Assembly: GCF_011039275.1 (NCBI RefSeq)
Contig: NZ_JAAKGB010000001.1
Span: 434,001-498,000 of the forward strand
Direction of reading: 5' to 3'
Length of the DNA: 64,000 nucleotides
Origin: Streptococcus hyointestinalis
GTDB taxonomy: Bacteria; Bacillota; Bacilli; Lactobacillales; Streptococcaceae
The notes beneath the pieces are model-generated. The model searched no databases. It worked only from the letters and a program-made list of their open reading frames with translations, and had not been told where the DNA came from. The position numbers and the translations under genes were made by a program. Position 1 is the first letter of the stretch, and the number at the start of each line of letters is the position of its first letter. Of the stretch, positions 17,786 to 28,229 are shown piece by piece.

Positions 17786-18522
17786 CGATGTTTAAAGCTT
17801 TGATGTGGAATGAATGGTTGTTAACCAAACGTAACCTTATCTCTTTTGTAACGGCAATTATCTTGCCCTCTTGTTTCTTTCTCTTTTTCTCGCAGGGTGT
17901 TGGGACAACCCCAGCTGAGCAAACCATTTTAAGAGACTATCTGATGACGATGACAGCCTTTGCGAGTCTCAGTCTTGTTTTTTTCACTCTGCCTTTCTCT
18001 CTAGTAGAGGATAGAAAAACCAACCGCTTGCGTCTCTTAAAGCACACGCCAGTTCCTATGCCGCTTTATTACCTTGCTAAGGTGTTGCGGATTGTTCTCT
18101 TTTACCTTGTAGCGATTGTGGTGAGTTTTTCAGTGGGGCACTTTGTGCGTGGGGTTGACCTGCCTACGTCAGAGTGGTTGATGTCAGCGGTTTTACTTAT
18201 GTTTGCCATGCTGTGCTTTTTGCCTTTTGGTCTGCTGCTGTCTACCATAAAATCCAGCGAAGCCCTATCGACTGCTGGCAACCTCCTCTACATAGGCTTA
18301 GCCATGCTTGGTGGCATGTGGATGCCTCTATCCATGTTTCCTGACTGGTTGCAGGCAATCAGTAAGTGCACACCAACCTATCACTTTTATCACTTAGTTA
18401 CAAGCTACCTCAAAAATGGTACAATAATAAACACATCATTTTTCGTCCTCATTGCTTATGCACTTGGTGCCTTGCTGCTGCTATTTTGGACGAGTCAGAA
18501 AAAGGAGTTTGGAGACCGTTGA
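17782..18522 (+). CDS. ABC-2 type transporter permease
   Basis: This is the membrane partner of the preceding ATPase. The 246-residue protein has six hydrophobic segments, beginning at about residues 20, 53, 103, 138, 166 and 218, as expected for the ABC-2 fold. The start ATG overlaps the ATPase stop. Its own stop overlaps the TTG start of the kinase gene. Substrate unknown. Confidence 0.85.
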   Translation: MTMFKALMWNEWLLTKRNLISFVTAIILPSCFFLFFSQGVGTTPAEQTILRDYLMTMTAFASLSLVFFTLPFSLVEDRKTNRLRLLKHTPVPMPLYYLAKVLRIVLFYLVAIVVSFSVGHFVRGVDLPTSEWLMSAVLLMFAMLCFLPFGLLLSTIKSSEALSTAGNLLYIGLAMLGGMWMPLSMFPDWLQAISKCTPTYHFYHLVTSYLKNGTIINTSFFVLIAYALGALLLLFWTSQKKEFGDR

Positions 18523-19613
18523 AAAAACACCCCTTGTCGTTTATTCGCTACGATGTCGCTTTGTTGTTTCTTGTTTTTGCGCTGAGTTCCATTTATAACT
18601 GGAAGAGCGCTATCCTTGTGATTCCTGCGACCGTTTTGTTTGCCATAGCTTACCTCTTTTTGGTGCGAGGGATTTTAGCGAAATGCAACTGGCTGTTTTG
18701 GCTTTTTATCCTTGCTTACATCTATGGCATGGTAGTTTTTGGCGATGTCAACTTTGTCTGGTACTTTTTCTTTGCGACGAACCTTTTGGTTTACAAGTTC
18801 AACGCTAGCTGGTTTTCTTGGCAATTCATTCTCTTTTATTTGACCCTTTTTGGTGCTGTTGCGACGGTGGTTGTGAGAGACGGCATGAGCGCGGTAAATG
18901 CCATGCAGCTTTTGGTTGTGCTGGTCTTTATCATGGGGATTACAGTAGCCTCTAAAAAAGACCATCAGGCACGTCTCATCAAGCAGGAGTTGGTGGAGAA
19001 GAACCGCACCATAAACATCCTGTCTGCTGAAAATGAGCGCAATCGTATCGGACGTGATTTGCATGATACACTTGGGCACACCTTTGCCATGATGACACTA
19101 AAGACCGAGCTTGCCCTAAAGCAGTTAGAAAACAAGCAATATGACAGCGCCAAGCAGCAAATCGAGGACATCAATCGTATCAGCCACGAGTCCATGTATG
19201 AAGTCAGAGAGATTGTCAATAATCTCAAGTACCGTACGGTAGCTGAGGAGTTGCAGGAGATTGAGCGTTTGTTTGACCTGTCTGGGATTAGTCTGCAATT
19301 GACAAATAAGCTAGAGCTTGAGAGCTTGTCGCCTGTGCTCCAGTCAACTATCACCATGGTTTTACGTGAGCTGACTAATAACGTTGTCAAGCATAGTGAG
19401 GCTAGGCATTGTCGCTTGACCTTAGGACGTGACAGTGACAGCAAGCTCTTTATTGAGTGCGAGGATGATGGCGTCGGTTTTATGGAGTTGACTGGGCAGG
19501 AGCTTAAAAGCATTCGCGAGCGCCTGCAGTTGGTCAATGGAGCTAGTCAAGTTGTTTCTTTGAAACACCCGACTATTGTCCGTATCGAGTTACAAGAGGG
19601 AGATAGAGTATGA
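18519..19613 (+). CDS. Sensor histidine kinase, HisKA_3 (NarL/DesK-like)
   Basis: This is a membrane sensor kinase for the adjacent regulator. I chose the TTG that overlaps the permease stop (TTGA), with GGAG close upstream, giving 364 residues; the open frame continues upstream inside the permease gene without family similarity. Five or six membrane helices fill residues 10-145, then [12 protein letters not shown] with phosphate-accepting H182, and an HATPase domain with [10 protein letters not shown] and DDGVGF. There is almost no extracellular part, so the signal is probably sensed in the membrane or through the transporter. Confidence 0.88.
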   Translation: MKKHPLSFIRYDVALLFLVFALSSIYNWKSAILVIPATVLFAIAYLFLVRGILAKCNWLFWLFILAYIYGMVVFGDVNFVWYFFFATNLLVYKFNASWFSWQFILFYLTLFGAVATVVVRDGMSAVNAMQLLVVLVFIMGITVASKKDHQARLIKQELVEKNRTINILSAENERNRIGRDLHDTLGHTFAMMTLKTELALKQLENKQYDSAKQQIEDINRISHESMYEVREIVNNLKYRTVAEELQEIERLFDLSGISLQLTNKLELESLSPVLQSTITMVLRELTNNVVKHSEARHCRLTLGRDSDSKLFIECEDDGVGFMELTGQELKSIRERLQLVNGASQVVSLKHPTIVRIELQEGDRV

Positions 19614-20206
19614 GATTATTAGTGGCTGAGGATCAGTCTATGCTGCGTGATGCGCTGTGCCAATTGCTCCTCATGGAAGAAAGTGTAGAGACGGTCTATC
19701 AAGCCAGCAACGGCTTAGAAGCGATAGCGCTTTTAGAAAAAGAGCCAGTTGATGTGGCGATTTTAGATGTCGAAATGCCAGAAAAGTCTGGGCTAGAAGT
19801 GCTGGAGTGGGTGCGTGAGCATAAGGACACTAAGGTCATCATCGTTACGACCTTTAGACGAAAAGGCTATTTTAAGCGAGCCTTAGCCGCAAAAGTAGAC
19901 GCCTATGTCCTAAAAGACCGCTCCACGTCAGAACTCATGGCAACTATCAACACTGTCCTTGCTGGTGGCAAAGAATACTCGCCAGAGCTTGTTGAAGGCA
20001 TTGCCTACGATGACAATCCCTTAACTGCACAAGAGCGCTTGATACTAAAGCATATCGAACAAGGTCTCACCAGCAAGGAAATCGCAAAAGCACTTTATCT
20101 GTCTGACGGGACTGTGCGCAACTACACTTCTCGTATCTTTAGTAAACTCGGTGTCTCTAATCGCATGGAAGCTATACAAAAAGCTCGCCAAAAAGATTGG
20201 CTGTAA
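19610..20206 (+). CDS. LuxR/NarL-family response regulator
   Basis: This is the partner of the preceding kinase. The 198-residue protein has a receiver domain with E7-D8, phosphorylation site D53 (AILDVEMP) and the conserved lysine in YVLKDRS, followed by a LuxR-type helix-turn-helix ([22 protein letters not shown]). It overlaps the kinase gene by four bases and ends the four-gene operon. It probably activates its own operon through the dyads upstream of the ABC genes. Confidence 0.9.
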   Translation: MRLLVAEDQSMLRDALCQLLLMEESVETVYQASNGLEAIALLEKEPVDVAILDVEMPEKSGLEVLEWVREHKDTKVIIVTTFRRKGYFKRALAAKVDAYVLKDRSTSELMATINTVLAGGKEYSPELVEGIAYDDNPLTAQERLILKHIEQGLTSKEIAKALYLSDGTVRNYTSRIFSKLGVSNRMEAIQKARQKDWL

Positions 20207-20230
20207 ATGCGCTCTAAAGTATGCTATACT
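20202..20230 (+). promoter_or_regulatory. Promoter of the first TMEM175-like gene
   Basis: TATACT (20225-20230) with TG one base upstream forms an extended -10; TGTAAA (20202-20207) is a weak -35 at 17 bp. Confidence 0.55.
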
Positions 20231-20261
20231 AGTATCCTAAAGGAAAAAAGGAGAAAGTTTT

Positions 20262-20945
20262 ATGCAGAAATTTAAGGAGCGTTTTGACGCTCTTGGAGAT
20301 GCTATCGTAGCGATTGCTATGACCATTTTGGTCTTAGAAATCAGCGCACCAACCAACAGCAAAGAGCTTGGTAGCTTCATCAATCACATCGGGCTTTTTG
20401 CGCTGAGTTTTACCATGATTTTCAATTTCTGGTATGAGCGGACGCTAAATGAGGTCAGCACGGACAATACCAACGATGAAATCATCGCTCTAGATGCGAT
20501 TAACCATCTCTTGGTCTGTCTGATTCCGCTGATGACCAAGTTTATGATGGTCTATGAAGAACGCTCTATCGCTGTTGTGGCTTATGGTTTGTTGAACTTT
20601 TTCATTAGCTTGCTTCAAGACATCATCAGGCTCCGCTATATCAACTACGGCTTTATTAAAAACCTGCCAGACTCGATTTCAAAAGAAACCTTAGAGAATC
20701 GTATCAGACAGTTTACCGTTCGGACAAATGGTTGGATTCTTGTCTTTGCCATTTTTGCTTACTTTAACCCAAATGTCGGGGTTTACACTTACTTGATTTT
20801 ACCAGTGGTGACCTTTGTCAGACGCTATAGAGTGGGACGTGCTCTAGCCAAGCAAGGACGGACACTGCCGTCCATGATGGTTTTATATGCTAGACCCGAC
20901 CGTAAAAATAAAGATGAACTGTTTGGCAGACAAAGGAGGAGATAG
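20262..20945 (+). CDS. TMEM175/DUF1211 family membrane protein, copy 1
   Basis: This is a 227-residue integral membrane protein with about six hydrophobic segments. It belongs to the DUF1211 family, whose characterised members are potassium-permeable tetramers related to lysosomal TMEM175. The first helix normally has an FSD motif; here the matching residues read LGD (residues 11-13), so the pore-lining residues are altered. The basic C-terminus contains RKNKDELFGRQRRR. About 80% of residues are identical to the next gene by direct count. AAGGAG precedes the ATG. Function is inferred from family only. Confidence 0.82.
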   Translation: MQKFKERFDALGDAIVAIAMTILVLEISAPTNSKELGSFINHIGLFALSFTMIFNFWYERTLNEVSTDNTNDEIIALDAINHLLVCLIPLMTKFMMVYEERSIAVVAYGLLNFFISLLQDIIRLRYINYGFIKNLPDSISKETLENRIRQFTVRTNGWILVFAIFAYFNPNVGVYTYLILPVVTFVRRYRVGRALAKQGRTLPSMMVLYARPDRKNKDELFGRQRRR

Positions 20946-20970
20946 GACTATCTTCTCCTTATCTTTTTAG
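20933..20970 (+). terminator. Terminator overlapping the end of TMEM175 copy 1
   Basis: AAGGAGGAGATAG and CTATCTTCTCCTT can pair (13 bp, one G-T) and T-rich sequence follows. The left arm encodes the last residues of the gene. Confidence 0.75.
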
Positions 20971-21003
20971 TAAAGGCTTTCAAAGATAGAAAGGAAAAAG
21001 AAC

Positions 21004-21687
21004 ATGCAGAAATTTAAGGAACGCCTTGACGCTCTTAGTGACGCCATTATTGCCATTGCTATGACTATTTTGGTCTTAGAAATTGAGGCGCCAACAAACA
21101 GTGGTGAGCTTAGCGCCTTTATCAATCACATCGGGCTTTTTGCGCTGAGTTTTACTATTATTTTTAACTTTTGGTACGAGCGCACTCAAAACGGTGTTGG
21201 CACCGACAATACCAACGATGAAATTATCGCTTTAGATACCATTAACCACCTTTTGGTTTGTCTGGTTCCATTGATGACAAAATTCATGATGCACTATGAC
21301 AATCGCTCGATTGCTGTTGTGGTGTATGGGATATTGACCTTGTTTATTAGCTTACTACAAGATACCACAAGGATACTCTATATCCGATATGGCTTTGTCA
21401 AAAACTTGCCAGAGACCATTTCTAAGGAAGATTTAGAAAGACGTATCAGACAGTACGCTGTTCGGACAAATGGTTGGCTCCTTATTTTTGTCCTCATTGC
21501 TTACTTTTCACCAATCGCTGGTATCTATACGTATTTTATTTTGCCAATAGTTACCTTTGTTAGACGCTATAGAGTGGGACGTCTTCTTGCTAAGCAAGGT
21601 CGCACTCTCCCGTCTATGATGGTCTTATATGCTAGAGTTGACCGTAAAAATAAAGATGATCTCTTTGGTAGACAAAGGAGGAGATAG
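21004..21687 (+). CDS. TMEM175/DUF1211 family membrane protein, copy 2
   Basis: This is a tandem paralogue of the previous gene, the same 227-residue length without gaps and with about 46 differences. The first-helix motif reads LSD, closer to the canonical FSD than copy 1. The DNA at the start, the end and the terminator is also similar, so the whole unit including the terminator was duplicated. AGAAAGGAA precedes the ATG. There is no clear promoter in the short gap, so it may depend on read-through. Confidence 0.82.
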   Translation: MQKFKERLDALSDAIIAIAMTILVLEIEAPTNSGELSAFINHIGLFALSFTIIFNFWYERTQNGVGTDNTNDEIIALDTINHLLVCLVPLMTKFMMHYDNRSIAVVVYGILTLFISLLQDTTRILYIRYGFVKNLPETISKEDLERRIRQYAVRTNGWLLIFVLIAYFSPIAGIYTYFILPIVTFVRRYRVGRLLAKQGRTLPSMMVLYARVDRKNKDDLFGRQRRR

Positions 21688-21705
21688 AGTTATCTTCTCC
21701 TTTTT
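21674..21705 (+). terminator. Terminator overlapping the end of TMEM175 copy 2
   Basis: AAAGGAGGAGATA pairs with TATCTTCTCCTTT around GAGT, followed by T. It is a near copy of the terminator at 20933-20970. Confidence 0.78.
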
Positions 21706-21717
21706 AGCAAAGCGAGC

Positions 21718-21746
21718 TTGAAATCCCCTATGTTTTTTGGTAAACT
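21718..21746 (+). promoter_or_regulatory. gmk-rpoZ promoter
   Basis: TTGAAA (21718-21723) and TAAACT (21741-21746) with a 17-bp spacer. Confidence 0.65.
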
Positions 21747-21757
21747 AAAGAGAATGA

Positions 21758-22396
<639 letters not shown>

Positions 22397-22421
22397 AAAA
22401 GATAGAAAGAGATAAAAGCTT

Positions 22422-22736
22422 ATGATGTTAAAACCATCGATTGATACTTTGCTAGACAAGGTACCATCAAAATATTCCTTGGTTGTTCTCCAAGCCAAAC
22501 GTGCTCACGAGCTAGAAGCTGGCGCAAAACCAACTCAAGAGTTCACCTCAGTCAAGTCAACACTTCGTGCGCTTGAAGAAATCGAGTCTGGCAATGTTAT
22601 TATCCACCCAGATCCAGAGGCTAAGCGTGCAGCAGTGCGTGCTAAAATCGAAGAAGAGCGCTTGCTTAAAGAAGAAGAAGAGCGCAAAATCAAAGAGCGT
22701 ATCGCAAAAGAAAAAGAAGACGGCGAAAAAATCTAA
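22422..22736 (+). CDS. rpoZ: RNA polymerase omega subunit
   Basis: Omega helps assemble RNA polymerase. The 104-residue protein has the conserved N-terminal [20 protein letters not shown] region and AKRAHEL, followed by a long charged, Lys/Glu-rich C-terminal helix typical of streptococcal omega. Two consecutive ATG codons are possible starts; the ribosome-binding site is weak (AGAAAGAG). The terminator stem overlaps the stop codon. Confidence 0.94.
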   Translation: MMLKPSIDTLLDKVPSKYSLVVLQAKRAHELEAGAKPTQEFTSVKSTLRALEEIESGNVIIHPDPEAKRAAVRAKIEEERLLKEEEERKIKERIAKEKEDGEKI

Positions 22737-22758
22737 GGTTTTTAATCTTAGATTTTTC
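22726..22758 (+). terminator. gmk-rpoZ terminator
   Basis: AAAAATCTAAG and CTTAGATTTTT form an 11-bp stem around a nine-base loop. The left arm includes the rpoZ stop codon. Confidence 0.82.
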
Positions 22759-22766
22759 ATATTCTT

Positions 22767-22775
22767 TGATATAAT
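22767..22775 (+). promoter_or_regulatory. priA operon promoter (extended -10)
   Basis: TGA-TATAAT is an extended -10 with no good -35. It is 38 bp before the priA start and beyond the rpoZ terminator. Confidence 0.55.
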
Positions 22776-22813
22776 GAATAAAACAGCTAAGCCAAAAAGT
22801 AGGAGGTGGAGAC

Positions 22814-25195
22814 GTGAAAGTTGCACAAGTCATTGTGGATGCTGCACTTATGCAGACAGATAAACCTTTTTCTTATGCTATTTCAAAGGACTTAGAAGAG
22901 GACGTTGCGCTTGGTAGTCGGGTTCACGTGCCCTTTGGGGCTAGTAATCGGCTCTTGCAGGGCTTTGTCGTTGGCTTTAAGGAGCAGCTAGACAGTTCAC
23001 AGTCACTCAAAGAAATCGCAGAAGTGCTTGACCCAGAGCCGGTTCTCAATGAAGAACAGCTAGCGCTTGCGGACGCCATGCGAAAAACAGTCTTTTCCTA
23101 CAAGATTTCTATCCTCAAGTCTATGCTACCAAGTCTTTTGAACTCACAGTATGACAAGCTTTTTTCCGTGACGGATGAGACGCCACAAGATGTCGTTGAC
23201 AGTGTTTTTTCAGGACAAGCGAGCATGCGCTATTCAGAAGTATCAGACGCCCAAAAACAGCTTCTTACTAAGTTGGCTAGGCAAAAAAAGGTTGCCCTTG
23301 ATTACCTCGCCAAGGACAAAAAGACGGTTAAAACGCAGAAATACTATCAAGTCAATTCTAGCACTCTAGCTTCTCTAGAGATTAGCCAGAGAGCCAAGAA
23401 ACGTCAGGCGTTGAAAGAGTACCTAGAGACGTCTTCAAAGGGCAAGCTTAGTGATTTGCGAGAAAGGTACTCACGAGACGTAGTCCAGTTTTTCATCGAA
23501 GCGCAGGCAATCACGCTGTCTGAGCGTCTTGTTAATCGAGCGGACAGTTATTTTGAGACGGTGGAAAAGACGGATTTTCTGACCTTAAATGACGAACAGC
23601 AGACTATCGTTGAGACGGTGAGTGCAGCGATTGGCAAGGATAGCACCCCCTTTTTACTAGAAGGCGTGACAGGTTCTGGAAAGACCGAGGTTTACCTGCA
23701 TATCATTGACAAGGTCTTAAAGCAAGGTAAAACGGCGATTGTCCTCGTGCCTGAGATTTCCTTGACTCCTCAGATGACTCACCGCTTTATCTCCCGCTTT
23801 GGCAAGCAAGTGGCTATCATGCACTCTGGTCTATCTGATGGGGAGAAGTACGACGAGTGGCGCAAGATAAAGTCAGGTAAAGCTCGTGTGGTCGTTGGCG
23901 CACGCTCAGCTATCTTTTCTCCGCTTGATAATATCGGAGCCATTATCATCGATGAGGAGCATGAAGCAAGCTATAAGCAAGAGTCCAATCCTCGCTACCA
24001 TGCTAGAGACGTTGCTATTCTTCGTGCCAAATACCACAAGGCTGTTGTGGTGCTGGGCTCTGCAACGCCTAGTATCGAGAGTAGAGCACGAGCTAGTCGC
24101 AAGGTCTACCATTTTCTGCAGTTGACTAATCGAGCTAACCCCAAAGCTAGCCTGCCTCAAGTAGAGATTGCAGATTTTAGAGATTATCTGGGGCAAAAAA
24201 GCCCAAGCAACTACACACCACTGCTCTTAGAGAAGATTGCCAATCGTCTCGAGAGGGGTGAGCAGAGTGTTCTTATGCTCAACCGCAGGGGCTATTCCAG
24301 CTTTATCATGTGTCGGGAGTGTGCTTATGTGGATAACTGTCCCAACTGTGATATTTCTCTGACGCTGCACATGGATACAAAGACCATGAATTGCCATTAC
24401 TGTGGCTTTACAAAGGCGATTCCAAGGACCTGTCCTAATTGTAATAGTCGCAGCATTGCCTACTATGGAACAGGGACGCAGAAGGCTTATGATGAGTTGC
24501 AGGAGGTGTTTCCACAGGCTCGGATTTTGCGGATGGATGTGGACACGACACGTAAAAAAGGCGCACATGAAAAGATTTTAAGGGCTTTTGGTAATGGCGA
24601 AGCTGACATATTGCTTGGCACTCAGATGATTGCCAAGGGGCTTGATTTTCCAAATGTGACCTTGGTTGGTGTCTTGAATGCGGACACGTCGCTCAATCTC
24701 CCAGACTTTCGCAGCTCAGAGCGCACCTTTCAATTGCTGACGCAAGTGGCAGGGCGTGCAGGGCGAGGAGACAAGTCTGGTGAGGTGGTCATCCAGACCT
24801 ACAACCCAGACCACTACGCCATTCAGCTAGCTAAAAAGCAGGACTACGAGACCTTTTACCGCTATGAGATGAATGTGCGTAAGCAGATGTCTTATCCGCC
24901 TTATTATTACACGGTGGGCATTACACTTTCGCTAGCAGATGAGCTTGAGCTGACCAGAAAAGCCTATCAGGTCTTAGCCATGCTAAAAGAAACGCTGAGC
25001 CCTGAAGCAAAACTCCTTGGTCCAACACCAAAACCAATTGCCAGAACACATAACTTATACCACTATCACATCATTATCAAATACCGCTTTGAGGACAATC
25101 TAGAGACGGTTCTCAATCGTATCCTTGATTGGACGCAGGAAAAGGACAACAAAAAACTGCGGGTGCAGATTGATAATGAACCACAAAACATATAG
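22814..25195 (+). CDS. priA: Primosomal protein N' (replication restart helicase PriA)
   Basis: PriA reloads the replisome at collapsed forks. The 793-residue protein has the N-terminal DNA-binding region, Walker A GVTGSGKTEVYL (about residue 285), the DEEH box (about 379), and eight zinc-binding cysteines in CRECAYVDNCPNC...CHYCGF...CPNC (about 499-545) that interrupt the helicase domains. GTG start after AGGAGGTGG. It heads the priA-fmt-rsmB-phpP-stkP operon, a conserved streptococcal order. Confidence 0.95.
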   Translation: MKVAQVIVDAALMQTDKPFSYAISKDLEEDVALGSRVHVPFGASNRLLQGFVVGFKEQLDSSQSLKEIAEVLDPEPVLNEEQLALADAMRKTVFSYKISILKSMLPSLLNSQYDKLFSVTDETPQDVVDSVFSGQASMRYSEVSDAQKQLLTKLARQKKVALDYLAKDKKTVKTQKYYQVNSSTLASLEISQRAKKRQALKEYLETSSKGKLSDLRERYSRDVVQFFIEAQAITLSERLVNRADSYFETVEKTDFLTLNDEQQTIVETVSAAIGKDSTPFLLEGVTGSGKTEVYLHIIDKVLKQGKTAIVLVPEISLTPQMTHRFISRFGKQVAIMHSGLSDGEKYDEWRKIKSGKARVVVGARSAIFSPLDNIGAIIIDEEHEASYKQESNPRYHARDVAILRAKYHKAVVVLGSATPSIESRARASRKVYHFLQLTNRANPKASLPQVEIADFRDYLGQKSPSNYTPLLLEKIANRLERGEQSVLMLNRRGYSSFIMCRECAYVDNCPNCDISLTLHMDTKTMNCHYCGFTKAIPRTCPNCNSRSIAYYGTGTQKAYDELQEVFPQARILRMDVDTTRKKGAHEKILRAFGNGEADILLGTQMIAKGLDFPNVTLVGVLNADTSLNLPDFRSSERTFQLLTQVAGRAGRGDKSGEVVIQTYNPDHYAIQLAKKQDYETFYRYEMNVRKQMSYPPYYYTVGITLSLADELELTRKAYQVLAMLKETLSPEAKLLGPTPKPIARTHNLYHYHIIIKYRFEDNLETVLNRILDWTQEKDNKKLRVQIDNEPQNI

Positions 25196-25207
25196 AAAAG
25201 AGAGATT

Positions 25208-26143
25208 ATGACAAAACTGATTTTTATGGGAACACCAGACTTTTCAGCGACGGTGCTTAAGGGCTTATTAGCGGATAATCGCTACGAAGTGATAGCTGTT
25301 GTCACGCAGCCAGACCGAGCGGTTGGACGTAAAAAAGAAATCCGCATGACACCAGTCAAGGAAGTAGCGCTTGAACATAACTTGCCTATCTACCAGCCTG
25401 AAAAACTCTCAGGCAGTCAGGAGCTAGCGGAAATTATGGCACTAGGTGCAGATGGTATCATCACAGCAGCCTTTGGGCAATTCTTGCCAAGTAAGCTCTT
25501 AGACAGTGTTGACTTTGCGCTCAACGTTCATGCTTCGCTGCTGCCAAAATACCGTGGCGGAGCACCGATTCATTATGCTATTATCAATGGGGATGAGGAG
25601 GCTGGCGTGACCTTGATGGAGATGGTCAAGGAGATGGACGCTGGTGATATGGTAGCAACTCGCAAAACAGCGATTACAGATGAGGACAATGTCGGCACCA
25701 TGTTTGAAAAGTTAGCCGTTATTGGACGTGATTTATTGCTTGATAGCCTGCCAGATTATCTCTCTGGTCAATTAAAACCTGTCCCACAGGACGCTAGCCA
25801 AGCGACTTTCTCACCCAATATCACACCAGAAGAAGAGCGTATCGACTGGACAAAGTCCGCTCGCGCGATTTTCAATCATGTGCGTGGGATGAACCCTTGG
25901 CCTGTAGCGCATACACTGCTTGATGGAGAACGCTTCAAACTCTATCAAGTTCACGAGGTTGCAGGCAGCGGAAAACCTGGTGAGATTATCCAAAAAGGCA
26001 AGAAAGAGCTGATCGTAGCAACAGGAGACGGTGCTCTAGCACTTGATGTCGTTCAGCCAGCAGGCAAGCCGAAAATGGCAATTGCTGACTTTCTAAACGG
26101 TGTCGGTCGCAATTTACAAGTAGGAGATTACTTTGGAAACTAA
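25208..26143 (+). CDS. fmt: Methionyl-tRNA formyltransferase
   Basis: Fmt formylates the initiator methionyl-tRNA using 10-formyl-THF. The 311-residue protein has the N-terminal [10 protein letters not shown], the catalytic region with [20 protein letters not shown], and the C-terminal OB-like domain. AAAGAGAG precedes the ATG. Its last 11 bases overlap the start of rsmB, indicating coupling. Confidence 0.96.
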   Translation: MTKLIFMGTPDFSATVLKGLLADNRYEVIAVVTQPDRAVGRKKEIRMTPVKEVALEHNLPIYQPEKLSGSQELAEIMALGADGIITAAFGQFLPSKLLDSVDFALNVHASLLPKYRGGAPIHYAIINGDEEAGVTLMEMVKEMDAGDMVATRKTAITDEDNVGTMFEKLAVIGRDLLLDSLPDYLSGQLKPVPQDASQATFSPNITPEEERIDWTKSARAIFNHVRGMNPWPVAHTLLDGERFKLYQVHEVAGSGKPGEIIQKGKKELIVATGDGALALDVVQPAGKPKMAIADFLNGVGRNLQVGDYFGN

Positions 26144-27449
26144 AACAAAACAGGCACGCTTGGTGGCACTTGAAACCTTGGAAGATGTCTTTACCGAGGG
26201 GGCTTACTCAAACATCGCTCTTGATAAACAGCTCAGAAAAAACCAGCTCACTGCAAAAGACAAGGGGCTGGTCACAGAAATTGTCTACGGTACGGTGGCA
26301 AGAAAGCTAACGCTTGAGTGGTATCTGTCTCACTACATCGCAGACCGTGAGACGCTTGATAAAAAGATTTATTTGCTTTTGATGATGAGCCTTTATCAGC
26401 TAGTCTATCTGGATAAGATTCCAGAGCATGCGGTGGTCAATGAAGCGGTCAATCTTGCTAAACAAGTGGCACACCCTAAAAGCAGTAAGCTAGTCAATGC
26501 CGTGCTACGTCGCATTCTTAGAGAGGGCTTACCAGACCTGGCTAGCATTAAGCGTAAAAATAAACGCTTGTCTATCACCTACTCCACACCAGTCTGGCTA
26601 GTCAAAAAACTGATAGATGAGTACGGAGAGAAGCGTGCTGAGGCGATTTTAGCTAGCCTTTTTGTCCGCAATAAAGCCAGTGTGCGTGTCACAAACTTAG
26701 AGGACAAAGAGGCAATCAAAGAGGCTCTTGGTCTTGAGGACTCGCTTGTTGCAGAGTCTGCTTTGGTGTCTGCGACAGGGCACTTTTCAGCGTCACGCTA
26801 TTTCCAAGAAGGACAAATCACCATTCAAGATGAGTCTAGTCAGTTGGTAGCACCGACATTAGACATAGAAGGAGATGAGACTATTCTTGACGCTTGTAGC
26901 GCCCCTGGTGGCAAGACCAGCCACATGGCGTCTTATCTTGACACAGGACATATCACAGCGCTTGACCTTTACGACCACAAGCTAGCACTTGTAGAGGGAA
27001 ATGCTAAACGCTTACATGTTGCCGATAAAATCACAACCAAAAAGCTAGACGCCACAAAAGTCCACCAAGTCTTTCCAAAAAACAGTTTTGATAAAGCCTT
27101 GGTTGATGCTCCCTGTTCAGGGATTGGGCTTATCAGACGTAAACCAGACATCAAATACAACAAAGCCAACCAAGATTTTGAAGCTTTAGCCAAAGTCCAG
27201 CTCGAAATCTTAGATAGTGTTTGTCAAACCATACGTAAAGGTGGTATAATAACATATAGTACTTGCACGATTTTTGAGACTGAAAACCGTCAAGTCATTA
27301 AACAGTTCCTAAAAGAACATCCTCATTTTACACAAGTAAAATTGACACACCCTTGCCAGGAGCTTGTCGAAGATGGTTGTATCACCATCACTCCAGAGCA
27401 ATATGGCTGCGATGGCTTTTTCATTGCGCAGCTCAAACGCATGGCATGA
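26133..27449 (+). CDS. rsmB: 16S rRNA (cytosine-967-C5)-methyltransferase
   Basis: RsmB makes m5C967 in 16S rRNA. The 438-residue protein has an N-terminal NusB-like RNA-binding domain (to about 140) and a SAM domain with [15 protein letters not shown] (about 253), DAPCSGIG (about 326) and the [10 protein letters not shown] motif. The TTG start overlaps fmt by 11 bases and has AGGAGA eight bases upstream; homologues start here. Confidence 0.94.
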   Translation: METKTKQARLVALETLEDVFTEGAYSNIALDKQLRKNQLTAKDKGLVTEIVYGTVARKLTLEWYLSHYIADRETLDKKIYLLLMMSLYQLVYLDKIPEHAVVNEAVNLAKQVAHPKSSKLVNAVLRRILREGLPDLASIKRKNKRLSITYSTPVWLVKKLIDEYGEKRAEAILASLFVRNKASVRVTNLEDKEAIKEALGLEDSLVAESALVSATGHFSASRYFQEGQITIQDESSQLVAPTLDIEGDETILDACSAPGGKTSHMASYLDTGHITALDLYDHKLALVEGNAKRLHVADKITTKKLDATKVHQVFPKNSFDKALVDAPCSGIGLIRRKPDIKYNKANQDFEALAKVQLEILDSVCQTIRKGGIITYSTCTIFETENRQVIKQFLKEHPHFTQVKLTHPCQELVEDGCITITPEQYGCDGFFIAQLKRMA

Positions 27450-27488
27450 GTGTTTAGAAAGAATAGACAACAGTCGGAAGAAAAAACT

Positions 27489-28229
27489 ATGGAATTATCA
27501 CTGTTAACGGACGTTGGGCAACGTCGATCAAGCAATCAAGATTATGTGAGCCATTTTGAAAATCAAAATGGGATTACTCTTGTGGTCTTAGCTGATGGCA
27601 TGGGAGGACACCGTGCTGGAAATGTTGCTAGCGAAATGACAGTCCTAGACCTTGGTAGACTTTGGGAGGAGACTAGCTTTACGGAGCTAGTGGACATCCG
27701 TGATTGGCTGCTTCATGTCATCGAAGAGGAAAATCAAAAGATTCATGACATGGGACAGCAAGAAGAATATCGTGGTATGGGGACAACTGTTGAAGCCGTA
27801 GCTATTGTTGACAATAATATTATTTTTGCCCATGTTGGTGACTCTAGGATTGGTCTTGTTCGAGGAAATGACTATCAGCTATTAACCAGCGACCACTCTT
27901 TGGTCAATGCCTTGGTACAAGCTGGTGAAATCACCGAAGAAGAAGCAGAAATGCATCCAAAGAAAAATATCATCACCCAGTCTATCGGACAAGCAAACCC
28001 TGTAGAGCCAGACTTAGCGGCTCATGTCCTTGAAGCAGGTGATTATCTGGTCATCAATAGTGATGGTCTTACCAACATGATTTCAAAAGAGGATATCACA
28101 GCTATTTTAGCAGAGGATATGTCCTTAGATGATAAGAGTAGAGCTTTGATTGCACTTGCAAATGAGCGTGGGGGGCTAGATAATATTTCTGTCGCTTTGG
28201 TTCATTTTGAAAGTGAGGCAAGCACATGA
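27489..28229 (+). CDS. phpP: PP2C-type Ser/Thr phosphatase PhpP
   Basis: PhpP removes phosphate from StkP and its targets in division and wall synthesis. The 246-residue protein has PP2C motifs [32 protein letters not shown] and a C-terminal GGLDNISV with metal-binding aspartates. The ATG after GGAAG gives the family length; an upstream in-frame ATG adds residues with no ribosome-binding site. The stop overlaps the stkP start by four bases, which keeps kinase and phosphatase in proportion. Confidence 0.95.
   Translation: MELSLLTDVGQRRSSNQDYVSHFENQNGITLVVLADGMGGHRAGNVASEMTVLDLGRLWEETSFTELVDIRDWLLHVIEEENQKIHDMGQQEEYRGMGTTVEAVAIVDNNIIFAHVGDSRIGLVRGNDYQLLTSDHSLVNALVQAGEITEEEAEMHPKKNIITQSIGQANPVEPDLAAHVLEAGDYLVINSDGLTNMISKEDITAILAEDMSLDDKSRALIALANERGGLDNISVALVHFESEAST

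Noticed and set aside
18366..18518. Longer form of the sensor kinase starting inside the permease gene
   Set aside because: The added residues are an out-of-phase translation of the permease and have no membrane or signalling pattern. The coupled TTG start gives the family layout.
22557..22863. Open frames on either strand across the rpoZ-priA junction
   Set aside because: They are shadows of the Lys/Glu-rich end of rpoZ; they have low-complexity Lys/Ser or Phe/Leu content and no ribosome-binding site.
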